Below are positions 17,365 through 25,751 of a DNA stretch of 64,000 bases, piece after piece (the stretch's first letter is position 1; each line of letters begins with the position of its first letter). The translations under genes and the position numbers were made by a program. The notes below the pieces were generated by a model, which had not been told where the DNA came from, searched no databases, and saw only the letters and a program-made list of their open reading frames with translations. Source of the stretch: Flavobacteriaceae bacterium MAR_2009_75 (GTDB taxonomy: Bacteria > Bacteroidota > Bacteroidia > Flavobacteriales > Flavobacteriaceae). Where the stretch lies: the NCBI GenBank assembly GCA_002813285.1, contig PHTZ01000001.1:1611501-1675500 (forward strand). Reading direction: 5' to 3'.

Positions 17365-18621
17365 TTAACGCTCCTTCCTTTTACGCCAATAATTGGCTAA
17401 CATTGACCCTGAAATATTCATCCAAGGGCTGAAAACAGCCGCCGCCAGACCAAGTGTTGCAAGTTTGCCCATAGATCCCGCCAAACCTGAAGCCATGCCC
17501 CCATTTTGCAATCCGACTTCAAAGGCTATGGTCTGACTCTGTTTTTTATTAAGTCCAGTTGCCCTGCTCAGCCAATAGCCGAAGAAATAACCTGCGCTGT
17601 TGTGCAATACCGCCGCTACAAAAAGTAAAGCACCTATTTCGAGTAAATGGTCACGCCCGGCTGCCGTGGTTACCAATGTAAAATAAACGATACCGAACAT
17701 CGAGATATAAGGCATTATTACATCTAATTTTGTGTACTTTTTAGAGAGGAAATTATATAGGCACCCAACGAGGACCGCACCACATAAAAAATTGATAATT
17801 TCAAAAATAGTCGCCACTGTACTTATATCTGACGAGATGAGCAAGTTCATAAAAAGCAAGGCCATCAACAACCAAATTGCAGAAAATAATGCTACATAGT
17901 AAATTTTCTTTCTTAAACCTGAACCGTAATTTTTAAGCATATCGTGAATCATGGCCGCCAATAAGGGTACCAACACAATCTTGACGATTGACATCATCAT
18001 ATTAAAAAAATCAATTTCTATAAATGTACCAGCAAACAGTTTCATTAAGAAAGTAGTCATTAGGGGTGCTGTTAAGGTAGAAATAGCCGTTACCATAACC
18101 GATAGTACTAAATCGCCTTTGGCGATATAGGTCATCACGTTAGAGGCGAGACCGCTACTACAGGACCCTATCAATACAATGCCGGCTGCGATTTCAGCAT
18201 CAAACCCAAAAGTTTTGGCTATACCAAAGCCAATTAATGGCATTATGGTAAATTGGCCCAATAGTGCAATTAGAACACCTTTTCCTGATTTTTTAATACC
18301 AGTAAAATCTTTGATGCTCATTTGAGTGCCCATACCGAACATCACCAATTGTATAATAATAAGAATAAGCCATTTATTGCGAAGATCTACGCCACCCATA
18401 TTCAAAAAGAACTCTGGTGATACCATACCTGCAATTACGGCGGCAATTATCCAAAAGGTGTACTGATAGCCTTCAAGTGATTTTAGATATCCCACTCCAA
18501 TTGCCAAACTTGCAGAACCCAAAATCAATGTCACTTTCCATAGTACCGCTATTTCTTGAAATCCGCCAATGGCAGATAAAATAAACAGTAAAAGTGCGAT
18601 CCAAAGAAAGTATTTTCGCAT
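17365..18621 (-). CDS. BASS-family (bile acid:Na+ symporter) transporter
   Basis: A 418-residue polytopic membrane protein with an extra hydrophobic N-terminal region (about four helices) before the ten-helix BASS core. Core motifs are QLVMFGMGTQMSIKDF, GSCSSGLASNVMTYIAKGD (the signature with the Na+-binding crossover) and EVGLQNGGMASGLA. BASS proteins carry organic acids such as bile acids, pantoate or pyruvate with sodium. It is the last gene of the minus-strand set GH127, RuBisCO-like protein, kinase, racemase-like protein, 9 bases after the latter, so import of the sugar acid used by that set is likely (inference). Confidence 0.85.
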   Translation of the reverse strand: MRKYFLWIALLLFILSAIGGFQEIAVLWKVTLILGSASLAIGVGYLKSLEGYQYTFWIIAAVIAGMVSPEFFLNMGGVDLRNKWLILIIIQLVMFGMGTQMSIKDFTGIKKSGKGVLIALLGQFTIMPLIGFGIAKTFGFDAEIAAGIVLIGSCSSGLASNVMTYIAKGDLVLSVMVTAISTLTAPLMTTFLMKLFAGTFIEIDFFNMMMSIVKIVLVPLLAAMIHDMLKNYGSGLRKKIYYVALFSAIWLLMALLFMNLLISSDISTVATIFEIINFLCGAVLVGCLYNFLSKKYTKLDVIMPYISMFGIVYFTLVTTAAGRDHLLEIGALLFVAAVLHNSAGYFFGYWLSRATGLNKKQSQTIAFEVGLQNGGMASGLAGSMGKLATLGLAAAVFSPWMNISGSMLANYWRKRKER

Positions 18622-18630
18622 GAAACTAGC

Positions 18631-19296
18631 TTATTTGAAATGAGTTTCGGCAAGTTTTTTCATGGCAATGCCAGGACTTGCCAAAATAGGAATCGATTTC
18701 TCTTCTGAACTTAAAGTATCAACCACACGGGCCATAGATGCCTGTGCCAAAACAATCACATCGACCTCTTTTATCAGAGATTTGAGACCTTCTCTGACCA
18801 TCTCATCATGCTTTTCGGAGTTGCCATTCATTAAGAAATCAAAGGCACCTTCGCACAGTTTAGAAACAATTTTCACCTTTTTACCAACAGCTTCAGCTCT
18901 TCTCTTGACCAAATCGCTGGTCGGCCCTAAAGTAGTGGGCAAAGTAGCTATGACCCCAATTTTATCGCCTATTCGAACAGCTTCGTCGGCCATGGCCTGA
19001 TCCACCCTGATGACCGGCACATTGCAGAGAGTAGCAGCTGTTTCAATGGCCGAACCGATTGAAGAGCACGTAGCCAATATCACATCGGCACCAGCGGCCT
19101 CGGCCCCTTGAATATGGCTCACCACCCTTGAAGCCGTCGTTGGTGTTAACCTACCTTTTTTGATAACATCTTTAATAACACTATCATCGGCGATATTGAA
19201 GGTTTCTACATTTATCAAATAATCTTTGGTCAATTGCTCAAAAACGGGCACCAATGTGGCCGATGTATGCACGAAACCTAACGTTTTTTTCTTCAT
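18631..19296 (-). CDS. Asp/Glu racemase superfamily protein with a single catalytic Cys
   Basis: 221 residues of the aspartate/glutamate/hydantoin racemase fold. The first catalytic cysteine is present (Cys77, ATCSSIG), but where the second Cys normally sits (LGCT) the sequence reads LAQAS, putting Gln185 there. One-cysteine members such as arylmalonate decarboxylase and maleate isomerase-like enzymes do not act as simple two-base racemases. The start overlaps the kinase stop as ATGA, implying translational coupling. In this operon it may isomerise or decarboxylate a sugar-acid intermediate; that is inference. Confidence 0.78.
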   Translation of the reverse strand: MKKKTLGFVHTSATLVPVFEQLTKDYLINVETFNIADDSVIKDVIKKGRLTPTTASRVVSHIQGAEAAGADVILATCSSIGSAIETAATLCNVPVIRVDQAMADEAVRIGDKIGVIATLPTTLGPTSDLVKRRAEAVGKKVKIVSKLCEGAFDFLMNGNSEKHDEMVREGLKSLIKEVDVIVLAQASMARVVDTLSSEEKSIPILASPGIAMKKLAETHFK

Positions 19297-20675
19297 AGTT
19301 TCTCTCCTTTTAAAACTTTTAAAAAATAATCGGGGGTACCCACCTGCCCTCCCTTAAAATTCAATTCCAATCCGTTCACTTGACTGTTATTCGAAATTGC
19401 TTTGCACAATGGTGCTCCTGGTGCCAAAGGCGCAATCATCTCGAGCGCTATGATATCAAGCTCCGAAGCCGCATGACTTGAAGTATCACCACCTGCAAAC
19501 AAAATCCGTTTGATATTGACCTCTGCTATGACTTTCTTGGCAATTTGACCCAAAATATTACCATATACTTTACTACATTGTTTTTGAACATCATCTACAG
19601 CCAGACCTTGTTCTCTAAAGTACGATTCAGAAACTGCGATACGTGGATCCTGGGGCCCGATACTGGTATGTACAATAGTGCACTTTCCTAAATTAAAATT
19701 ATCTATGATTTGATGTGCTGCTTCTTCTATAATATTAGGGCGACAAACTTCATTAACAGCATTGGCATCTAATGCAATTTGAATGAACCCCATATCTGTA
19801 GCATATTCAATTTGTTCTGCGGTAACAGGGGAACAACTACCTGACAATACCAATATCGGACCTACATCTGCCAATACATCAAATGAAACATTTCCTTCTA
19901 AAATCTTACTCTTTTTCCAAGCCAGACCCAAGGCCATCTCCACCCCCGATGAGCCTACGGAAAATAATGTCTTGGTTTGTGCTAGTTGATGAAAAACCGT
20001 GCCAATGGTGTCGAGGTGTACGTTATTCAATCCATCAAAAAATAAAATATCCGCTTTGTTCTCAGCAACCGACTCCAAAATGGTTTCCGTGCCCTTTTCT
20101 ATAGTATTGACATTTACAAGTGCGATTGATTGATTGGTCTGTTTAGTCAAATGCAGAGTTAAATCAGACTCATGGGCGGGTGTTACCGGATGATTGCTCA
20201 TCGATGGATGTCGATCAACACGATAAATCTGACCGTTACCAAAAGTTCCCATTTTTGCGAATAAGTTACCGAAAATGCAATACCTGCCCAAGTGGGGCGC
20301 AGCAGGCAATATCATTGCCGTTTGCTGTTCGAAGACCTCCCTACCTATCGCTATAGCCTTACCCATATTACCCACATGGGGTGCCGAATCAAAGGTGGAA
20401 CATACCTTATAATGAAAATGTTGCGGATTCATCTTTTTTATAGCCTCGAAAACAGGAACCAGTTCTTCGTTCATTTCATCAGGTGACATCGAGCGGCTTT
20501 TACCGGCAACCCCAATGGCGCGAACATCAGAAAATCGTTCTAAATCTTTCTCTTCGGGCTTTCGCAGAAAAAGCACGGTTCGTACTCCGGCTAAGGTCAG
20601 GTACTCCAAAGCATCGGTAGAACCGGTAAAATCATCACCGTAAAATGTTAAAAGTAATTGCTCTGTTTGCTGCAT
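19293..20675 (-). CDS. Four-carbon acid sugar kinase (DUF1537 family), OiaK candidate
   Basis: A 460-residue two-domain kinase: an N-terminal sugar-binding domain starting with FYGDDFTGSTDALE (Asp14-Asp15) and a C-terminal nucleotide-binding domain with VLSGSCSPVTAEQIEYA and LFAGGDTSSHAASEL. DUF1537 enzymes phosphorylate tetronates and 3-oxo-isoapionate. It is sandwiched between a RuBisCO-like protein (one-base stop/start overlap) and the racemase-like gene (4-base overlap), so the three are surely co-translated. A DUF1537 kinase beside a RuBisCO-like protein is the arrangement of D-apionate catabolism (OiaK with OiaX/OiaT); I assign that only as candidate. Confidence 0.88.
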   Translation of the reverse strand: MQQTEQLLLTFYGDDFTGSTDALEYLTLAGVRTVLFLRKPEEKDLERFSDVRAIGVAGKSRSMSPDEMNEELVPVFEAIKKMNPQHFHYKVCSTFDSAPHVGNMGKAIAIGREVFEQQTAMILPAAPHLGRYCIFGNLFAKMGTFGNGQIYRVDRHPSMSNHPVTPAHESDLTLHLTKQTNQSIALVNVNTIEKGTETILESVAENKADILFFDGLNNVHLDTIGTVFHQLAQTKTLFSVGSSGVEMALGLAWKKSKILEGNVSFDVLADVGPILVLSGSCSPVTAEQIEYATDMGFIQIALDANAVNEVCRPNIIEEAAHQIIDNFNLGKCTIVHTSIGPQDPRIAVSESYFREQGLAVDDVQKQCSKVYGNILGQIAKKVIAEVNIKRILFAGGDTSSHAASELDIIALEMIAPLAPGAPLCKAISNNSQVNGLELNFKGGQVGTPDYFLKVLKGEKL

Positions 20676-21916
20676 TATTTAGCGAACTTTTTTACCGATG
20701 CGGCAAATTCGGGTGAGTTTTGAGCTGTTTCTTCAATTGATTGGCCATTTACAGCACCTTCCCATGCTCTTTTTATTGCGATAACACCCGCCGTAGGCCC
20801 CATAGGGTGGGCCAGTATGCCTCCACCCGCCATATAAAGCAAATCTGTAGTTTGGGTTCTTTTATAGGTTTCAAAAGCCTGTCCGCCCCATTGACCTGAA
20901 GATACTACGGGTAGAATATTGTTTCCTCCCAAAAAGGGCTTTAAACAACTTTTAATCGAGGTAACCACCGAGTCATCAGATTCCCAAAACTTGTTTTGAA
21001 TACCATTTACATGTAGTTGGTCTACCCCGGCCAACCTCTGAATTTTTTGATACGCCGGAAATTCGATACCTAATAAGGGGTGTCTGTTCATCATGCCCCA
21101 CCCGTTACGATGCCCGTGAATAACAAGCTGCCCCATATCACATATTTTCTTTGTAGCTGCAAGACCCACACTATTGATGCTTATCATGGCACAGCTTCCC
21201 TTTTCATTAAGAATCAAGTCATATTTATGCTGCATTTCATCAACCTCATCGCTAATATTAAAGGCATACATCACTTTTTTACCAGTTCGCTGTTCTCCAT
21301 CGCGTACCTCTTTCATAATCGCCTTCACTCGATCATCAAAAAATGAATTAGCGGCAGAGCCCATTAACTCGTCGTCTTTAATAAAATCAATACCCGCCTC
21401 GATCAAGCTTTTCACCAAAGAAGCGGTTTCTTCTACCGACATGCCTATACTAGGCTTGATAATCGTACCAATCAAAGGTCTGCTCGATACGCTACACGAT
21501 TCTTTTGAACCCTTGATACCGAATCTAGGGCCGTGATAATGCGTGCTAAAAGATTCAGGCACCTCAATATCCATCAATTTTAATCCGGTGAACTGGCTTA
21601 TCTCATATAAATTGCCTTGTAAAGTGCTTACCAAAACAGGTAGGTTATACCCGAAATTTTCAATGGACCAACTTACCTTTACTTTGGCCCGTTGATATTT
21701 CTTATTTGGAACGTTATTGCCCGGAATTGAAGGCTCAGCAACCTCTTCTAACAGTTGAATATCTTCTACACGTGCGGCAAAGCGTTTTTTCAGGGCTTCT
21801 GTCTCTCCGGGAACGGACACAAAAGTACCTGATGATTGCTCCCCGGCCAATACCGCCGCAGCATCTTCAACTTTGTAGGGCGTCTCAATATAATACTCGG
21901 CTAAAATTCTTTCCAT
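20675..21916 (-). CDS. RuBisCO-like protein (form IV), OiaX candidate
   Basis: 413 residues from ATG at 21916 (MERILAEYYIET); a TTG eight codons upstream abuts the GH127 stop. The RuBisCO large-chain fold is clear: GTIIKPSIGMS with Lys154, the Mg-binding FIKDDE with Lys180, Asp182 and Glu183, HGHRNGWGM with His267, VNGIQNKFWE (loop 6 region) and VVSSGQWGG, GGGILAHPMGP. The carbamate-lysine and acid ligands are kept, but other active-site positions differ from true RuBisCO, and a heterotroph with no other Calvin-cycle gene nearby has no use for CO2 fixation. With the overlapping DUF1537 kinase, 3-oxo-isoapionate-4-phosphate decarboxylase (OiaX) or the related OiaT activity is the best guess. 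Confidence 0.9.
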   Translation of the reverse strand: MERILAEYYIETPYKVEDAAAVLAGEQSSGTFVSVPGETEALKKRFAARVEDIQLLEEVAEPSIPGNNVPNKKYQRAKVKVSWSIENFGYNLPVLVSTLQGNLYEISQFTGLKLMDIEVPESFSTHYHGPRFGIKGSKESCSVSSRPLIGTIIKPSIGMSVEETASLVKSLIEAGIDFIKDDELMGSAANSFFDDRVKAIMKEVRDGEQRTGKKVMYAFNISDEVDEMQHKYDLILNEKGSCAMISINSVGLAATKKICDMGQLVIHGHRNGWGMMNRHPLLGIEFPAYQKIQRLAGVDQLHVNGIQNKFWESDDSVVTSIKSCLKPFLGGNNILPVVSSGQWGGQAFETYKRTQTTDLLYMAGGGILAHPMGPTAGVIAIKRAWEGAVNGQSIEETAQNSPEFAASVKKFAK

Positions 21917-21940
21917 ACCAATCGTATCAACATAATTCAA

Positions 21941-23959
21941 TCAATACCCCATCCAAACGGTCATTTCATTTTTCGAACGATTGCCCCAGCTATAGTAGGG
22001 CACCAAAGTAACATCAATCGTTTCTTTTGAGCTGGAAATTGGTTGGTACAAGGTATTACTCCAGTCTTCTGTTTTAACGAACGCCTTGGCGTCGATACCC
22101 ACAACTTCTCTATTATCAATTTTAATCGCTTTAGTCTTGAACTCTGAATCAATGTTCAAAAGAATTTTATTAATGTCTACGGATGTTGACATATCTTCTG
22201 ATTCCAAACAATAAACTAGTGGCCCTCGCTTAACGGCCAATTGATTTTTTGTCTCTTCTACTAACGGATTGGCTTCCATCAATCGAACCGGCATAGGAAT
22301 ATCCAGTTCTATAACATCACCTTTTTTCCATTTTCTATTAATTTCCGAGTAGCTTCCAGCTACAATCGATTCTTCAGTATTTGCATTATTTATGGCTATG
22401 GTCGCACCCTCGCTCCAGCCAGGTATTCTCAAAAAGAAAGCAAACTCTTTTTTTGGCGCTTTTACTATTTTCAAGGTCACCTTACCATCCCATGGATAAT
22501 TTGACTCTTGCTGCACTTCAACAACATTACCGCTCAAAGTAGAGGTTTTTATGTTATTGCTTCCATATAAATTAACGTAAAGACCATTTTCCGAAAGGTT
22601 ATAAGCATAATTATTGACTTGGGCCAAGGTTCGGGTCACATTGGGTGCACAACAGTTCGATTTTGAAATATAACCCTCACGAAAATTTCCCCAACGTTGC
22701 TCAAAGGGAAGTTCATTCGAAACATTTAAAGGATTATTATAACAGAACTCTTTACCCTCAAGACTGATACCCGACAGTACACTATTGTACAGTGCCAACT
22801 CTACGATATCGGCATATTTGGCATCTGCAGTAAGTTGCAACATACGCCAGTTCCATAAAACATTACCAATATTGGCGCAGGTTTCAGTGTGGGCCGTAGC
22901 GTTCGGCAATTGAAAAGGTCGGCCATATGCCTGATGTACTTTCTGAACAATAGAAGGTTTATACACCGTTCCATCTGGTGAAACCCCATCGTAGAGTGAG
23001 CCACATGCCCCCGTAATATACATTTTACGATACGCGACATCTTCCCAGATCGACTGTAAATTTTCAAGTAGTTTTTTTTCTCCTGTCTCGGCATACAAAT
23101 CGGCAATACCCGCATATAGGTAATTGGCGCGAACCGCATGGCCCATAGCCGTGGTCTGTTCCCTAAACGGAATTCTATCTTGGTTATCGTCGGTTCCGTC
23201 GTTTGTGGTACCCCTGATATCTATCAGATTGTTTGCCAACTCTAAATATCGGGCATCTTTTGTCGTGCGATACATTTCAACAATTCCCATATAATGTGAC
23301 GGGCAAATAGCATTACGCGCCAATTCTGGAGAAGCCTTTTTATAAAAATCGTACAGAAAGTCAGCCACCCCTTTAGCTACATTCAAAAAACTATCTTTAC
23401 CCGTAGCTCTATAATGCACACACGCAGCAGTCATCAGGTGACCCATATTGTATTTCTCGAAACCTAATTGTTTCTGCAATTGTTCTGGCCCCAAAGTACC
23501 CCAACGTTCTTCGATCAGTACAGGAGTGTTCAGATAACCATCTTTTCGTTGGGCTTTTTCAAAGAGGGCAATAGCCGTATCCATCTCCTTATCCAACTCA
23601 GGGTTTTTGGTTATCGCATACGCGGATGCCATACCTTCAATTATTTTATAGAAATCACCATCATGAAAAGAAGGCCCCCTATGTTTGCCCTCCATCAAAC
23701 CTGCCGCAATCTCAAAATTGGCGTAGGCATGGTTGACCGAATCATTTTGATAGAGGTCCAACATGTAGGGCAATGTATTTTGGGTCTCAATATCAAACTG
23801 CTCTTTCCAAAAACCACTGGTCCATTTTACATCTTCAAGATTCACACTTTTTAGCTTTGTAAAGGGGCTGTTCGTGTTGGCAACCAAACCATTATCTTGC
23901 CCAAAGGCCAAGGCTCCGAAAAACATTAAAAGTAAGGTGAAAGTGATATTTTTTATCAT
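21941..23959 (-). CDS. GH127-family glycoside hydrolase (beta-L-arabinofuranosidase type)
   Basis: A 672-residue secreted protein (signal peptide to about residue 20, AFGQ) with the (alpha/alpha)6 barrel of GH127/DUF1680. The Cys-Zn active site known from this family is visible: Glu359 and Cys361 in AHTETCANIGN, and Cys436-Cys437 in SKSNCCAPNVTR, the latter cysteine being the nucleophile in characterised members. A C-terminal beta-sandwich follows. Known activities are beta-L-arabinofuranosidase and related furanosidases. It lies only 24 bases from the RuBisCO-like gene, which ties release of a pentofuranose to the downstream sugar-acid pathway. A branched furanose such as apiose as substrate would be new (speculation). 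Confidence 0.9.
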   Translation of the reverse strand: MIKNITFTLLLMFFGALAFGQDNGLVANTNSPFTKLKSVNLEDVKWTSGFWKEQFDIETQNTLPYMLDLYQNDSVNHAYANFEIAAGLMEGKHRGPSFHDGDFYKIIEGMASAYAITKNPELDKEMDTAIALFEKAQRKDGYLNTPVLIEERWGTLGPEQLQKQLGFEKYNMGHLMTAACVHYRATGKDSFLNVAKGVADFLYDFYKKASPELARNAICPSHYMGIVEMYRTTKDARYLELANNLIDIRGTTNDGTDDNQDRIPFREQTTAMGHAVRANYLYAGIADLYAETGEKKLLENLQSIWEDVAYRKMYITGACGSLYDGVSPDGTVYKPSIVQKVHQAYGRPFQLPNATAHTETCANIGNVLWNWRMLQLTADAKYADIVELALYNSVLSGISLEGKEFCYNNPLNVSNELPFEQRWGNFREGYISKSNCCAPNVTRTLAQVNNYAYNLSENGLYVNLYGSNNIKTSTLSGNVVEVQQESNYPWDGKVTLKIVKAPKKEFAFFLRIPGWSEGATIAINNANTEESIVAGSYSEINRKWKKGDVIELDIPMPVRLMEANPLVEETKNQLAVKRGPLVYCLESEDMSTSVDINKILLNIDSEFKTKAIKIDNREVVGIDAKAFVKTEDWSNTLYQPISSSKETIDVTLVPYYSWGNRSKNEMTVWMGY

Positions 23960-24112
23960 TATCTATTTTTGTTCATTACTATTATAAGCTACTTTAAATC
24001 ATTGAACTACCTCAATGGCACTCTTATTTTATTCAATTTGTATCCCGCACTATAATGTCTAAAACTTTGACGTTTATTTATATAAAATAATAATCATAAG
24101 TTTTGTTTCTAA

Positions 24113-24156
24113 AAGATACGTCCGGATTTTGCCCAATTGCATCTCCGGACGATCTT
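24113..24156 (-). terminator. Terminator of susCD (region C)
   Basis: CGTCCGGA (24119-24126) and TCCGGACG (24144-24151) form a perfect 8-bp stem, extended by AAGAT/ATCTT with one bulge. On the minus strand TTTTAG follows. It lies 40 bases after the SusD stop and 150 bases before the GH127 start, so GH127 and its followers are probably a separate transcript. Confidence 0.65.
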
Positions 24157-24195
24157 AACTAAACTAACTCCAACTCACTATCTTTATGACTAAAA

Positions 24196-25737
24196 TCAAT
24201 ATCCATCATTTTGAACCAATTCTGGATTGGAATCAAGTTCTGCCTGAGGAAACGGCAGTTTGTAAAAATGGTCTTTGAACACCATAATATTTCCGTTCGT
24301 GGTGGGCATACCATCCAATTCAGACTGTGCAATCTTCCAACGTTTCAAATCAAAATATCTCAACCCTTCCAATGCTAATTCTACCCTTCTTTCATTTCGA
24401 ATAAACTCACGCAAAGAGCCTTGGTCGGCGAATGCCCCTCGGTCAACCTCCGGCATATTCACTCCCGTTCTACCCCTTACTTCATCTATGGCCTCATAAA
24501 CCGACGCATCTGGCCCATTGGCCTCATTTTTAGCTTCCGCGTACATCAGTAAAATATCTGCATAGCGTAAATGCACAAAATCATTATCGGACTCAAATGC
24601 ATCTTCAGAGGTTAATGGCATAACATCTAGGTCTACGTATTTCTCCATCACGAAACCCGTTGACGAAGAGAAAATAGGAACATCGTTGGGCCAAGATTCG
24701 TTAGGCAACTTGATGGTCATATCTAACCGAGGGTCTCTGTTTTGATAGTTTTCAGAAGGTAAGGAAGTCGAACTTGGGTCATCGCCGTTAGACATCTGAT
24801 ATACATCTGCCAAATCTGCAAAGGGCTGCAAATAATACTGTTGCCCCAATTCAAGATAAATACCAGCTGGAACCGGGTCTACCCTATGCACATTGTTCAT
24901 ACTGTATTTTGTAGAAAATAAAATCTCGGTATTGACGCTCGGGTTCGCTTGACCACCTTTAAGAAAGATATCTTTATAGCTGTCGGCCAATTGAAATTTG
25001 CCTCCATCGATCACCTCTTTTAGCACATTGGCGGCCTCGTCCCATTTCTCTTGTGTCAGCAAAACCCTGCCCAATAGGCCCTGCGCACTACCTTTAACGG
25101 CATGGCCCGAATAGGGTACATCTGGCAAGTTGGCAATGGCAAAATTCAGGTCATCTTCTATCAATTGATAAATGTCGGCAGAAGAACTTTTCGGCACCAC
25201 CATTTCATCAAGGTTATCAGGAAAACCTTTATAGAGCGGAGCATCGCCCCATAACTGAACCACATCAAAATATGCCAAGGCCCTTACAAACCTAACTTCA
25301 GCCTTATAGACCTCGAGATCATTCTCGGTAAGTAGAGGGTCTTCAAGGGCATTGTCGGCATTGGCCAAAAAATAATTACAAGCCGTTACAGCCTTGTAAG
25401 GCTGTAAAAACATGTTGTTCAAAGCGCCACCTGAAACTGCGCTTAGCGCACCGATGGTCATTTCATAGAGAAATCGTTGCTCAAAATTCGGGAGAGCATT
25501 TGCGGCATTGTCTGAAAGACACTCAAAATACACTCTCTCATAACCTAAATAGTTATCGGTTAGTGTCGCATAAACCCCAGCTAGCCCGGTCACAACGTGG
25601 TCTTCAGTTTGCCAAAAAGTCTCACTTGATAAACTGTCCAAGGGATTTTTCTCTAGAAAATCGTCATCACAAGACCAGATTGCGCAAGCTACTACCGCTC
25701 CTATGAAAAAATTGTATATTTTTTTATATGTTTTCAT
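24196..25737 (-). CDS. SusD/RagB-family lipoprotein (region C)
   Basis: 513 residues from ATG at 25737; two further ATGs at 25743 and 25746 are possible. Lipobox WSC at Cys23. SusD marks: VRFVRALAYFDVVQLWGDAP, the TPR-like helices, LRYADILLMYAEAKNE and RNERRVELALEGLRYFDLKRW, ending FYKLPFPQAELDSNPEL. It forms the surface glycan-binding lid for the SusC encoded just upstream (stop at 25752). Regulation probably follows the SusC/FecR/FecI signalling chain encoded on the other side. The ligand is unknown; the nearby GH127 and DUF5703 proteins suggest a branched, furanose-bearing glycan. Confidence 0.92.
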   Translation of the reverse strand: MKTYKKIYNFFIGAVVACAIWSCDDDFLEKNPLDSLSSETFWQTEDHVVTGLAGVYATLTDNYLGYERVYFECLSDNAANALPNFEQRFLYEMTIGALSAVSGGALNNMFLQPYKAVTACNYFLANADNALEDPLLTENDLEVYKAEVRFVRALAYFDVVQLWGDAPLYKGFPDNLDEMVVPKSSSADIYQLIEDDLNFAIANLPDVPYSGHAVKGSAQGLLGRVLLTQEKWDEAANVLKEVIDGGKFQLADSYKDIFLKGGQANPSVNTEILFSTKYSMNNVHRVDPVPAGIYLELGQQYYLQPFADLADVYQMSNGDDPSSTSLPSENYQNRDPRLDMTIKLPNESWPNDVPIFSSSTGFVMEKYVDLDVMPLTSEDAFESDNDFVHLRYADILLMYAEAKNEANGPDASVYEAIDEVRGRTGVNMPEVDRGAFADQGSLREFIRNERRVELALEGLRYFDLKRWKIAQSELDGMPTTNGNIMVFKDHFYKLPFPQAELDSNPELVQNDGY

Positions 25738-25751
25738 AATCATCATATCAA

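Noticed and set aside
20675-21916. True RuBisCO for carbon fixation
   Set aside because: The metal-site residues are kept, but other motifs differ from forms I-III, no phosphoribulokinase or small subunit is nearby, and the operon is catabolic.
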